Shown in pieces: positions 1-10,717 of a stretch of 64,000 nucleotides of DNA (positions within the stretch are counted from its first letter, which is position 1; the number at the start of each line of letters is the position of its first letter). Position numbers and translations under genes: made by a program. This stretch comes from Austropuccinia psidii (taxonomy: Eukaryota > Basidiomycota > Pucciniomycetes > Pucciniales > Sphaerophragmiaceae): NCBI GenBank assembly GCA_023105745.1, contig JALGQZ010000007.1, positions 1,781,592 to 1,845,591 on the forward strand, in the 5' to 3' direction. The notes under the pieces were generated by a model. It ran no database searches. It was not told where the DNA came from and worked only from the letters and a program-made list of their open reading frames with translations.

Positions 1-244
1 GATTAATTTTTGATAAAAGATTATTATCATTTAAATTTAAAAAATTTAAATTTTTTTGAATTTTTTGAATTTTTTCATCTTTAAAAGATTTTATTAAATT
101 ATTTTCTAAATCAATGATCGAAAAATAATTAATTTCATCTTGATTTGAATTAATTTCTTGAATTAAATTAGTTGTAATTGTATCAGTTGGATCAGTTTTA
201 GCAGTTTTAGCAGTAGAAGGATTAATTTTGAAATTTTCATTCAT
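1..244 (-). CDS. 5' part of an unidentified host protein, open to the window edge
   Basis: A minus-strand frame starts at the ATG at 242-244 and runs 81 codons to base 1 without a stop. In this A/T-rich DNA the other frames hit stops every few codons, so the open frame suggests real coding. The protein begins MNENFKINPSTAKTAKTD and is rich in Asn, Ile, Lys and Thr. It alternates acidic/amide stretches with hydrophobic ones such as NYFSIIDLENNLI. I recognise no domain and no catalytic motif. A second Met three codons in (MNEN with ATG at 244, none closer upstream in frame that I saw) does not change the call. The rest of the gene lies outside the window. It could still be a chance frame, but composition resembles the low-complexity N-terminus of the host gene at 23 kb. 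Confidence 0.45.
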   Translation of the reverse strand, partial: MNENFKINPSTAKTAKTDPTDTITTNLIQEINSNQDEINYFSIIDLENNLIKSFKDEKIQKIQKNLNFLNLNDNNLLSKIN

Positions 245-1064
245 TTTTAAATTTTTAAATTTTATTAATTTTATTAATTTTATTAATTTTATTAATTTTA
301 TTAATTTTTGAATTTTGATTGAGATGAAATTTTTATTAATTTTAATTTTAATTTTAATTTCAGTGTATTTTAATTTCTTGAGATTTCTTATGATTAATCT
401 TAAACAAGCCTCAGCTGGAATTTTGTTTGTTTGTGACTGACTGAGTGATTAGTCCCTTTGAGTGGCGTACTAAGGTAAAAGTTTGAATAGATTTCGACGC
501 CAAAACTTCTTGAAACTTAAAATTTAAAAATTAAAATCCTGAAAACAATAAACAATCTAATTCAAACTTCAAAACTTCAAACTTCAAACTTGATGGATAA
601 TAAAATTAAAGCAAATCAAATTAATAATTAATAATTTAATTTATTTTTTGAAAAAAAGAAAAGTTTTAAAGTCTTCATTCATGATTTTAACTAATTTATG
701 AAAAAATAAAATTTTTAATTCAGATTTTTAAGTATAAGGAGTTATTTCATAATTTAGTCATTCTTTCAAGATTCTCAGATGAAATATTATTTGAGAACCT
801 AGGGCTTCCTTATCATTAGATGTAAATTTTGTAAGTGAAAGACTATTTAATCTCCTTGTATGTTTGAAACCTCATAAGATTCCTAAATTGGTGGATTATT
901 ATTATTTTTTTCAAATGAAAAATTAAATATAAATTTTCATTTTAATTAATGTCTTTTAGGTAGAGATTTTTCTAAGTTTTTTTTTAATGATCTTTTAAAT
1001 TTTTTTTTTATTAAAAAACAAATTTTACCAAATTTCTATATTTTTCTTGAATTTCAAATATTGT
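245..1064. other. A/T-rich 5' flank of the edge gene, nothing recognised
   Basis: Directly upstream of the edge gene is a run of ATTAATTTT-type repeats (about 245-350). A more balanced stretch follows at about 400-520, which could hold promoter or 5' UTR sequence. No TATA box is convincing in such A/T-rich DNA, and I found no gene here. Confidence 0.4.
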
Positions 1065-1360
1065 TTTATTTAAGTCTCACATCATTTATATAATCTATTG
1101 TTGATTGTTTAAGCAAAAGATAATTGTCAAAGAACTTTTAATCATTTTTAGGTAAGCTTTCCCATTTAATTAAAGAATTCTTTGGTACCAACAAGGTTAA
1201 TAAACATTATATTCAAAATGGTGAAAAAATTTTGGTTTTGGTTCATCATATTCCAATTCTTGTGAATTCTTCTTAAAGAAAAAGATTTCATGACCAAATT
1301 ATTTTCTTCATTTTCACCATTGATATAATATAATTTCTTAATAATTCCTTTTTTTGACAA
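1065..1360 (-). pseudogene. possible chromodomain-like remnant of a retroelement
   Basis: On the minus strand a 64-codon open stretch (1360 to 1166) is followed, after a frame change, by a segment reading SLIKWESLPKND and then a stop. After that come residues such as KFFDNY and TIDYINDV. A YLIKW-E-LP pattern is typical of the central strand of chromodomains at the end of chromovirus integrases. No integrase core is visible upstream. I see only this short similarity, so it may be fortuitous. Confidence 0.2.
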
Positions 1361-1881
1361 AAGCCTCTCATGGTGTCAAATCTAAAGCCACTCAGGTTTG
1401 AATTCCAAAAAAATTCTCTATAAATAAAATTAATCATTAATAATGATTGATTTTTAGTAAAAGGATTTGAAGATCACCTAAAAGTTCAAAAGGGTTTTAA
1501 AAAAAAATATTAAGTGAAATAATTAATAAATTTAATGAAAATGATTAATTTCTAACTTTTAATCAATTCACAAAAAAAAGATTTTTTGATTTAATTAAGT
1601 TGAAAAACTTTTCAATTAATCTTTTCTTAACCTAAAAAAAATTAAATATTAATTAAATTTTCCTAATATAATATATCAAATAAGGAAAATTAAAATGAGT
1701 CTTCAAGGTGAATTTTAAAACAAAAAAAAAAAAATTTTTTTTTTTTCTTTTCTTAGTTTGATTAATTTAAAAAAAAAAATTAAAAAAAAAAAAAAAAAAA
1801 TTAAAATTTCATATTAAAAAAATGGAATTTAATTAATTCTTTATTAATTATTTTTTTTTTTTTTTTAATTTTTAAAATTTT

Positions 1882-1925
<44 letters not shown>

Positions 1926-2119
1926 TAATATTTTATTAAATTAAATTAAGAATTTTTTTTTTTTTTTTTTTCAATTTTTTTTTTAAATGTTTTTTTTTTT
2001 TTTTTTTTTGTTTTATTTTTTTTTTATTTAATTATAAAAATTTTTTTTAAACTTAATTTAAAATTTAAATTAAAAAAAAAAAAAAAAATCTTAATATTAA
2101 AATTATTAAATAAAATTTG

Positions 2120-2180
<61 letters not shown>

Positions 2181-2211
2181 TATTAATTAATTATTTTTTC
2201 TTAAATTTTAC
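1361..2211. repeat. homopolymer-rich A/T desert
   Basis: The stretch from about 1718 to 2175 is almost entirely A or T, with uninterrupted runs of T (about 1885-1920) and A (about 2125-2173) up to several tens of bases long. It has no coding potential. It may be decayed sequence or nucleosome-depleted spacer. Confidence 0.6.
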
Positions 2212-2440
2212 CAAAAAAAAGATCTTTATTTTACCTAAATTCTTTGACTAAATTTATAAGTTTAGTGAAGTATTTTTTATTAAATGTGGCCAAAAATATC
2301 TTTATATCACCTAACTTCAGTGACTAAATTTATAAGTGTAGAGAAGTATTTGTTATTAAATGTGGCCAAAAAAAGATCTTCATATCACCTAACTGAAGTG
2401 ACTAAACTTATAAGTGTATCAGTATTTGTTATTATCAGCC
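2212..2440. repeat. three tandem copies of a 77-bp unit
   Basis: Three imperfect head-to-tail copies begin near 2212, 2289 and 2366. Each contains AGATCTTYAT..ACCTAA, then TGACTAAAYTTATAAGT, and ends near TTATTAAATGTGGCC. They are noncoding; I see no related copy elsewhere in the window. Confidence 0.65.
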
Positions 2441-3699
2441 ATCCATTCATCAGTAAGTGTTAATTTATGTTTACATAAACACACTAAACCTTCAATCAGC
2501 TATTGATATAATTATACCAAAAAGAAAATAAACATTACCTAAAAATATTCATATACATATCATACCTTTTGTGTCATCATTTTCAATCTTGAGATAAATA
2601 TTTTATTTTCATAATATCATTTGAAACTTAGGAATTCTCATTAGGTAATTTTTATTCATCATTTTTTTTGAGTAATTTTTTTTTTTACAATGAGTCAGAT
2701 AATGCCTCCATTTTATTAAAAGATGAAGGAAGAGGTAAAAAAAAAAGAGAAAAAAAGTTCACAATTAACCAGATGGAAGTACCTAAATAAAGAAAATGTT
2801 TATGATTCACATTTATATTTTGAAGGAAATTGGAACACCTGGGGTCATCATAGTTTTAAATGAAGGTCTAATTAAAGGTGAAATCAATTGAAATTATTTG
2901 TGATGAAGCTTTGGAAATTATCAAATAAATAGAAGTATAATTACTTGTTTTTAATTTAGAAAAATGGATAAAGAAAGGTTTGATAAGGAAAAAAAATATA
3001 AATGGGTTGGGTAATTGAATAAGTTTTTTTTAATTTCAACATAAAAATTAATTAAAGAGAATTGAGGGAGAATTAATGAGGAAAATTTAAAATTAAGTTA
3101 AGTGTGATATTTATTTTTATTTGATTGGTACCAAGAAAATTTCTTATTGGATATGGGAAATTAACAAACCCTATTCAAGTGGGTTTGAGACTTATTTTGG
3201 TTAGGTAACTTTAAGGTTCCTTCCAAGTTAGTTAATACTAGTGGGACTTACTGGGGATTCACCCTTGAAAAAAAAAAAAAAAACTATTTAATTTTATTTA
3301 AAAATGTTTTTAATTATTCTTTTTAAATTATATTTAAATTATTTAAAAATTTTATTAAAAATATTCATTTTTTTTTTAAGTTATAAAGAAAAAAAAAAAT
3401 TAACTTATTCAAGATAAAAAAAACATTTTCTTTATTAAGAATTCTTTTTTTTTTTTTATGAATAATTAAAACTAATAAGAAAAAAAAAAAACCTTAGTAC
3501 CTTTTAATATTATAAATAAGTTTCAAAAAAAAACTTAATTTAGTAAATAACTTTAACAAGGGAATCTTTTTTTGAATTGAAGAGATCCTAAAACTTAGTA
3601 AAATTTGAAACTCATTTATTTATGGCTAAAGATGGGATAAAGATAAAATTAAATTTAAGATTTTAATAAAGATAAAAATTTTTAATGAAATAAATTTAA
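2441..3699. other. A/T-rich intergenic DNA, nothing recognised
   Basis: Several short stretches of more balanced composition occur, for example about 3120-3260, where GGTACCAAG and GGTTCCTTCC appear. I found no open frame, transposase similarity or RNA gene. Confidence 0.4.
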
Positions 3700-4279
3700 G
3701 AAATAATCAAAAAAAAAAGAATAAGAGTAAATAATAAAAGAGCCAACAACAAAAAATTCCAAGTACACTTTTTTTTAACCTTTCAGAAAGAAAGAGAAGG
3801 GTTAATATGGATATGGTCATCACAACTCTATTGAAAAAGTGAGTAAAAGGCAAAGACCAAATTCAAAAAAATAAGTATAATACTTCAAAATAAGAATAAG
3901 AATATTTATTAAATAATAAATAAAATATATTAATTAACTGGGGAATAGTCTCAAGGGAAAGAAAAAGGGGGATGATATATATGAGAATCCAAAAGCCCTG
4001 ATCCAAAGAGTGAATTTTCTTGAGAGGAATCATGATTTGAATTGATTTGGATTGTATAGCCCCTATATTGGTGTACAGGGTCTTTACAAGAGGTATGGTA
4101 GAGTTGGGTGATCATACAGTTTTAGGCTTGTGAATTCAAAGCTGTATTTCGAATATTCAGCCTGTACAATAATTGACAAGATGTATGCATTTTTAATAAA
4201 GAAGATTTTCTAAAACTGATTCCTGATACACATACTGGATTTTCTAGTTTGATGAGTTTAGATGGGGCTAAGATTGAAT
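3700..4279. repeat. decayed LTR-like fragment related to 57.3-57.75 kb
   Basis: This segment shares ordered blocks with 57290-57747: a GGATATGRYCAYCA block near 3807, the block AATATATTAATTAACTGGG at 3922-3942 (57582-57602), and an ATACAGTT..GAATTCAAAGCTGT block near 4110. It is interrupted on the right by copia element 1. Its last five bases, TGAAT, are that element's left target duplication. Confidence 0.4.
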
Positions 4280-4451
4280 TGTCAAACTGGAGTGAGCAAG
4301 TGATGAGCTACGGCCTCTCTTTGCTTTTGATAATTGTAAAACAGGTTAAAGAAGCAAAATAGAGGTCGTGCAATGAAGCTTATAAACTATTTACATGATA
4401 TACTTTGCCACAGCACTAGTTGTATATTTGTATTATTGTCCTGTTTCAATA
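4280..4451 (-). repeat. 3' LTR of copia element 1
   Basis: 172 bp, matching 10718-10889 from TGTCAAACTGGAG to CCTGTTTCAATA on the plus strand. The exact edge is set by the target duplication on one side and the purine tract on the other. Confidence 0.9.
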
Positions 4452-4462
4452 CCCCCTCCCAA
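4452..4462 (-). other. polypurine tract of copia element 1
   Basis: The minus strand reads TTGGGAGGGGG directly before the 3' LTR. This is the expected plus-strand DNA primer site for reverse transcription. Confidence 0.8.
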
Positions 4463-5168
4463 GAATACAAAGTAAGCCCTGTTAATGACACAAGTTGAAA
4501 TTCTTACAAGCTCTCATTAGATTATTACTTCCCAAGGGTTTTGTTAGCACATTGGAATGTTGGTCCATTGTGGGTATCCATTCTAATTTCATGTTGTATT
4601 TTCTGACAAAATAAAAGGCACTATCTAAGTATTTTGTCTTCTTTTTTGATAAATTGTTCTCAGTAATCATGATTGCAGCACAATTATCACACTTTATTGA
4701 CATTTTGATTGTCAAGTCAATTTGTGTATCAATAAGTCAGATCACTTCCAGGAGTTGAGATGCTTCTGAAAGGGCAACATATTCTGCCGCACATGTTGAA
4801 ATTGCTACAATGGTTTTTCCCCACAAATTCCATGCAATGGGATCACCAAAAGCTTTGATGACAAAACCTGAAGTGCTTCTTGCATGCTCACCACCCCAGC
4901 TTGCATCTACCCATAGGGATATGTCAGAGGAGAGTGCTGTATATCTCAAGCATTTGTCCCAGTGACATAGTAAATAGCCCGTAAGATGATTGAGAGCTAG
5001 CCAATGAGACTTTCCTGGACAAGATGCAAACCGTGCCAAAATGTGCACTGCATATGCAATATCTGGTCTTGAACCACCAGAGATGTACATGAGAGTACCT
5101 ATTGCTGATTGGTAGCTGGTCATATCAAGCCCTTTGGAAGTGTTAGTCACAAGAGGGGCAGTAGTCAT
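4463..5168 (-). pseudogene. copia element 1 RNase H domain and pol C-terminus
   Basis: Two minus-strand frames (5168-4737 and 4715-4482) cover the end of a copia Pol. The first has the connection motif YQSAIGTLMYISGGSRPDI, then SLWVDASWGG with the first RNase H Asp, then CAAEYVALSEAS with the catalytic Glu. The second reads CDNCAAIMI and ends with the usual IPTMDQHSNVLTKPL block. RNase H removes the RNA strand during cDNA synthesis. The break between the two frames at about 4720 is a stop or frameshift. Codons past NLCH run into the purine tract, as in an intact copia element. Confidence 0.85.
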
Positions 5169-6219
5169 TGTTGTGTATTGTGGAACAATTGGTCAAGAAT
5201 ATTCACGAATATATATTGGTCAATTAAAATCTTTTGATGGATTTCAAGTTGCCTGCCATCGTCATTAATGTGAAGGCCCACAATTTTCTCTATGTTTGTT
5301 TGCCATTGAACATCAACCTCATGCATGAGCGCCTTTTTGAACTGGTTCACAGACTCAATTGAGTTTCCAATGACTATCCCATTGTCCACATGGATCCATA
5401 CAACAATAATTGTTGCATGCTTTGGATAAATGTAGAGTAATGCCTCAACCTCACTGCATTCAAATCCTAGTTTAGTCATCATTGTTCTTGAAAATGTCCA
5501 CCAAAATCGCGCAGCCTGTTTTGTTCCATATAAGGCTTTCTTTAACTTCATTACCTTCCCATGAAGCTCTGGCTGGAGTTCAACTGGTGCTTGTACATAT
5601 ACATCTTCCTGAATAGGACTATATAGGTAAGTTGCACTGACATCAAAACCTGCCATAATGAGTTTGTATTTTACTTTCATTGCCAATAGCAGACTTAGTG
5701 AGCTGAGACTGGCTGTTGGCATGTATACATCAAAACAATCAATACCTGGTTGTTGACTAAATCCCCTTGCAACATAGCACGCTTTGAATCTCTCAACGGT
5801 TCCGTCTGCCTTCCACTTGATGTTGATTTTCCACCCTATACTTTCATCCCCTTGAATGGATCAACAGGATTCTAAATGTCACATTTAGCAAAATTATTTA
5901 GCTCCGCCATGGTGGCATTGTGCCAATTACTTGCAAAAGGTGAACTAAGTGAATGCTTTAGAGTCTTTGGAATTTCAATATCTGATATTATTGGCAAGTT
6001 TTGTATCGTCACAGCTTGCTCCTCAGCAATTTCAGATGTTGGAACCTCTCCAAGGCGCAGATTGTTCATGATGTAATGGAGTTTGCCTTTTGTTGAATTC
6101 AGAGGATGAGGCAGGGACTGGTATGCTGGAAAGACAGTGGAGGAAGCCTGGAAGACATGCTTTGCTGCAGGATTGTAGAAGATCCATCCATTGCTGTAGT
6201 GTGGGAAGGTTAACAATCT
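5165..6219 (-). pseudogene. copia element 1 reverse transcriptase
   Basis: The minus-strand frames 6216-5872 and 5722-5165 give the integrase C-terminal tail and the RT. Recognisable RT blocks are FDVSATYLYSPIQEDVYVQ (first catalytic Asp), LKKALYGTKQAARFWW, and the active-site block WIHVDNGIVIG. In copia RTs the last is normally xVDD; here the second Asp is Asn. Frames are broken between 5722 and 5872. RT copies genomic RNA into cDNA in the virus-like particle. This copy is very unlikely to be active. Confidence 0.88.
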
Positions 6220-7463
6220 TCATGGAACTCCACTCTGATTGAGCTTACCCCTTTTTTTGGCTGGGACATGAACAATTTCCTCAGCCCCAAAAGGGTACAT
6301 TTGATCAGGATTTGGCCTTCTATTGAACAAAACTTCCATGGGAGACAGTGGAGCTGTCCTGTGGATATGTGTTGCACAAGAGTAGGAATAGCTCCAAAAG
6401 GAAGAGGGTAAAAGGCTTGCATTTAACATCATTCTTGCCATGTCTCCCAAAGTACGATTCACTCTCTCAGCCTCCCCATTCTGGTCTGGTTGATATGGCT
6501 CATTAAAGCTCCACTCAATACCAAATTGGTTTAGCTGTTCCTTCAGCATTTTTGAGTACTCCCCTGTGTTATCACTGCGGAGGACAATAGTATGTTTGTT
6601 CAAGTGATTGCTTAGAAACTTCACCCAGAAAAGGATTTTTTCTGGTACCTCTGCCCAAGATTTCAATGGAGCAGTAAAGGTGAATGTTGAAGCATGGTCC
6701 CTCAGCGTCAGAAGGAAGCAATTGCCAGCTGGGTCTCTCTGAAATGGGCCTGCAAGGTCTGACACAAGCAGATCCAAGGTTTCATCTGATTTAACTTGAG
6801 TCACAGGCGTGTTTGATTGCCTTGTGCTTTTTGACCTTGCACACTGGTTGCAGAAAAAATCTTTCCAGTCCAGACTTGATGCTTCTGGCACAAAGAATTC
6901 TAGAAAAAGCTTTACCACCTGCATGGATGCATTCCCTAATCTTTCATACCAAGAAATGGCGGATTGTAAAGGTATTTTTGAAATTTCAGACATGTTTAGT
7001 GACAACATTGGAGTATACCAGCAATGTTTGTGAAACACAGTATGAAACTCAACCTTTGCCGGCAATACAAGTTTGAGTGATGTAGATGTAAATAAAGGAT
7101 GATATCCCTTTTCCACTAATCTCCCCAGGCTGAGAATGGTAAAACAAATGTCTTCACAGAAATAGACATTATCAACTGTTAATGTGACATCAGCTGTCGG
7201 AATCATCAGACTACCAATACCAGTGAGATAGGTTGATTTACCAGCAGACTCCAAGCTGAGGATTGGTGGGTTGATCAGTTTTTTCTTGAGCATAAAATCC
7301 GGATTGATTCCACTCACATGGAAATCCGCAGCAGAGTCTAAAAGACTACCATCATCTATGCCATCAACATGGAAATTGTACACTTGCCGGGCCTTCCCTT
7401 TATTGGTCTTTTCTTGGGGTCTCTGCATTCCTTGTGGTGCCTTAAGTTTGCCATTGGTAACGT
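6220..7463 (-). pseudogene. copia element 1 protease and integrase
   Basis: A 402-codon minus-strand frame (7428-6220) contains, in order, the aspartic protease block LLDSAADFHVSG (Asp kept, but the usual DSG is DSA); the GAG-pre-integrase block WYERLGNASMQ with a following CNQCARSKS zinc pair; and the integrase core with Asp in VSDLAGPF, Asp in LRSDNTGEY and Glu in NGEAERVNRTL. All three integrase acidic residues are present. The upstream end is cut by the nested LTR at 7463. Another frame (7559-7356) overlaps the start and is a shadow or the result of an indel. Integrase inserts cDNA into the host genome. Confidence 0.9.
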
Positions 7464-8133
7464 TGTGGAACTCCTTTTAGTGTGGGATTGGATAAGGCAG
7501 TCCTTGAGGGGGAAATCACAGGTAAACAGTTTTGAATTGCTTAATGATCCTGTAACCAAGGGTGCTAAGGTGTATTAGCTTCCCCTCTGAATATACTAAA
7601 TACTCTCCCTATAGAGCTTACAAATCAATATTTAAAATTTTGGCTTTTACAACTAGAGAAGACTTTCAGCAGTCTCTATCAGACCTACTCAATTATTAGA
7701 TAAATAACTTTTATGATTACTATATATATATATAAAATGGCTTAATACCACTATTTTATAGGTTAAAGGTAATATTTAAATATAAATTTAAGTATTTATA
7801 ATATATAATTATATAGATGTATGATATTTTAAACTATATGTGTTTATTTATATTTTTAAGTTAATTATTGATTATAAGGTAAATTAAAAATATAATATAT
7901 AGAATATACTGGAGACAATACTATAATGTTTTTCTTTTATTATAGATGGGTGGGTTTTTATATTTATTTATTTATTTATTTTTGAGGGATCTTATGACCA
8001 ATATAGCTAATAATACTTACTTGATAAGAATATATATCCCTTAATGGATTCAGGATTTAATAATGATAAGGATAAGATAGCTATTAATATTAACTCTAAT
8101 AATAATAACTTCTTTGAGCAGTAAGGTATGACT

Positions 8134-8313
8134 ACTACTAATATTTATTATGATAATACTATTTATGCAATATTAAACTCTTTCATTAATACTGTAAATA
8201 ATTTCTTCTATCAATAATTTCTGACTACTAATATTTATTATGATAATACTATTTATTCAATATTAAAATCTTTCATTAATACTGTAAATATTTTCTTTAT
8301 CAATAATTTCTGA
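8134..8313. repeat. 90-bp tandem duplication inside the nested LTR
   Basis: Two copies of a 90-bp unit beginning GACTACTAATATTTATTATG (8224) with few differences. They lie in the A/T-rich half of the solo LTR and have no counterpart in the longer related LTR at 57.8-59.7 kb. Confidence 0.75.
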
Positions 8314-8478
8314 CTACTAATATATGCTTCTGAGCTTTGCTACTGAGCTTTATAATTTTATTTTGCTATTTATCCTACTAGAATAGGGATGGATGGATCC
8401 TTTAGATTGAGGACTAGATTTCCATTTATTGGGGAAATACTTCCATGAGCATGGGGGAAAATGAGGGAGAGAGGCCCT

Positions 8479-8487
8479 CTATTTATA
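8479..8487 (-). promoter_or_regulatory. TATA box of the nested LTR
   Basis: The minus strand reads TATAAATAG, flanked by a purine/GC-rich stretch. The same motif in the same context occurs in the related LTR at 58636-58644. Confidence 0.6.
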
Positions 8488-8589
8488 TTCTTTGGGCCCT
8501 CCATAGAGGCACTCAAAAACAGGGGACTTAGAAATTTTTTTACTTTGAGGTATTTTAGCTGGTGAGTGTTTTTGAAATGGTGTCATTTG

Positions 8590-9006
8590 ATAAAGATATT
8601 GCACCATATGTTTGGAATATTGCATCATTCTGAACTTTGTTGATGTTTATGCACAGCCTTGAACTAATTTTGCTGGTGAGTTATTTTGAGATAGTGTCAT
8701 TGGATCAAGATATTGCACCATATGTTTGGTATATTGCACCATATGTTTGGTATATTGCACCATATTTTAGAGCTTTATTTTTAATTAATTAAGCTTTAAT
8801 TTTATTATTCACAGCCTTGAGGGAATTTAGCTGGTGAGTAACTTGGAGATGGTGTCATTTGGTAGAGATATTGCACCATATGTTTGGTAAATTGCATCAT
8901 TTCCTGAGTGATTATGTAATCTGAGGTGTTTTTGCTGGTGATTATTATGCTGGATGGTGTCATTTGACTTGATCATTGCACCATTTATTTGGTCAATTGC
9001 ACCATT
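8590..9006. repeat. diverged repeats of a TTGCACCAT/GGTGTCATTTG motif
   Basis: At least four diverged repeats of roughly 110-130 bp contain GGTGTCATTTG, then GATATTGCACCATATGTTTG, then TTGCATCATT. They lie downstream of the LTR TATA box on the plus-strand map (upstream in transcription), so they could be promoter-proximal U3 repeats. Confidence 0.6.
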
Positions 9007-9531
9007 TTTCATTCTTTTGATTATGTAATATTTTTAAAATCTATTTGGTGTTAATTTGGATATGAGTTGATTTAGTACAATTATTGCATCATTTGTTTGT
9101 ATTATGATTGACCATTGATGAAATTCTTTCAAGCCTATATGGAACTTTCTATGCATGAAGTTAATTAAGGTTTGATTCAATTCCATTTTTTTATACAATG
9201 GATGTGTATCAATACTTTTTTAGTTGATCTTATTACATAAAATTCATTTTGGTGACTGTAATTCTTAGTAATCTAATATTTTTGGTGGTTTTAGGGTGAA
9301 TGTAATGCTACATTGCTACCTTATATATGTAATTTTGAGTTTCTGTCTGTATTGAACTAAACGTTTTTGTTTTTTTGAAGCTTATTTGTAAGCTATCTGC
9401 TAAAGTCTTCCTTTATTCAATACTATCCATGTTACTTTTTGGCTTATGTGATTGTGAAAGTGTCTTTTGAGCTGAGATATCCTAAATTGACCATTTAAGT
9501 TTTAATATTTTGGAATTTTCACCCTCAATGT

Positions 9532-10637
9532 GCTTGAAGCTGGCCCAGACAGGTATGCCCCACAACATCCACCCAGAATTGTTCACAGTCTGCATACCAA
9601 TGGCAACCCCGTTTGCAGTAAATACAGGTGTCACCAAATTTGTCAATTAGAGACTAAGATTGGCCTCTTCCACAAAAAGAAGCCGCTTTTTTTATCACAT
9701 GTTGTGGTATTGCTGGTGAAAGGTTTCCAATTGGGTTGCTAAGCGGGCCAGGTGCCTGGTAAATTGGCTGGTGATTAGTTACAGGCTGGCTAACCAAATT
9801 GCCTGGAGGAAAATACCACATTGCAGATGCAGACGCTTCAAGATCTATTATTGCAGGGTTGACGACAACAGTGGAAGCTGTTTCCGCTGCTTGTATTGCT
9901 TCAAAAGTGGGTGTTGTATCTTGATGATTGAGACTTTGATGAAGTAGGTTGTCAAAAGTATTGCAATTGAGGGTTTCTGGGATTTGAATGTTGGCTTGGA
10001 CCAGGAGACCACAACATTCAGAGAACATTTTCCAAGACATGAATTTGGAATAGGTATCTTGGAGAGAATGTAGCCAAGAGCTAGTGTTTTGATTTCTGGT
10101 TGTTTGGAGAATTCTGAGAAGCTGGTTTGTGGTCTCTAGTTTGTCAAGTCGTGCTGAGCAATCACATTGACGTTGTAAAGCGGCAAATAAGCTAGAGGTG
10201 GTGCTATAGTTGCTGAGAAGTTGTCGGGTAGAATCATCAATTGTTTGACATAGGATCAATAAGAAGCTTTATTCATCATTATTGGTTATAGTCTTGAGCA
10301 AAGTGGGAACAATTGGATTGTGGACTTTTTAGACATATGAGATTGTGTTGAGGATAGTGTCTTTCCACATGGGAAAGTTCTTCCCATCAAAAGATAGGTA
10401 AATCTTTTTTGGATTGATAGAAAAATGAAGTGTAAGAGGATCTTTCCAGAACTTCCTCTGGATAAAATTATCATTTGGGACTTGACTGATTGTTCTTTGC
10501 GAATTGAGATCAAGTTGCAGCAATTGCACCTTTGAAGTGAGTGCATTGACTGCTTCAAGAACCCGCAAGAGCTCATTGGTGTGGCTCTCTTTCTCGGACG
10601 AATCATTGTCTGCCACTTTTCTTGGCGGCATCGGCAA
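9532..10637 (-). pseudogene. copia element 1 Gag with CCHC zinc knuckle
   Basis: In one minus-strand frame (first bases 10637, 10259 and 9626 are in register) lie the Gag N-terminus with the block YLSFDGKNFPMWKDTIL, a central helical region with LDKLETTNQLL and SSWLHSLQDTYSKFMSWK, and a zinc knuckle at 9585-9626 of the form C-X2-C-X4-H-X4-C. In-frame stops near 10330 and at 9654-9656 interrupt it, and a further stop precedes the nested LTR. Gag forms the particle and the knuckle binds element RNA. Start is the ATG at 10637, which gives MPMPPRKVADND, close to the primer site. Confidence 0.82.
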
Positions 10638-10703
10638 AAATCAAAATTGAAAAGATAAGGCAGGAAAAAAATCTTGGTTCTTATTTTTTGAATCAGTGGC
10701 TTA

Positions 10704-10717
10704 GCCGGCTTTTAACC
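10704..10717 (-). promoter_or_regulatory. primer-binding site of copia element 1 (tRNA anticodon-arm type)
   Basis: The plus strand reads GCCGGCTTTTAACC and directly abuts the 5' LTR (10718). It does not start with TGG, so it cannot pair with a tRNA 3' end. The sequence resembles the anticodon stem-loop of eukaryotic tRNA-Lys(UUU), with the anticodon TTT in place. Its register, ending at AACC, equals that of the copia element 2 site. The tRNA assignment is inference. Confidence 0.6.

Larger units (their letters stand above)
7464..9521 (-). mobile_element. solo gypsy LTR (family K) nested in copia element 1
   Basis: The sequence from TGTGGAACTCC at 7464 matches, with divergence, the LTR at 57754-59664 in the same orientation. 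Shared blocks include TGTGGGATT, GAGGGGGAAATCACAGGTAA, CTGTAACCAAGGGTG, CAGCAGTCTC, and the promoter block CTCTATTTATA..GGGCCCTCCAT. No gypsy coding DNA lies beside it, so it is a solo LTR left by recombination. The right edge near 9521-9526 is uncertain; a possible target duplication is AACGT (7459-7463) versus AATGT (9527-9531), one mismatch. Coding sequence of copia gag resumes to the right. Confidence 0.75.

Noticed and set aside
1718..2175. telomere or centromere core
   Set aside because: Pure A/T homopolymer runs without a telomeric unit or higher-order repeat.
2212..2440. CRISPR-like array
   Set aside because: Copies are contiguous with no unique spacers and the genome is eukaryotic.
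4280..4448. LTR boundary of copia 1 drawn at TG..CA ending in TTTCA
   Set aside because: That edge gives no target duplication; adding ATA gives equal LTR lengths, an adjacent purine tract and a perfect TGAAT duplication.
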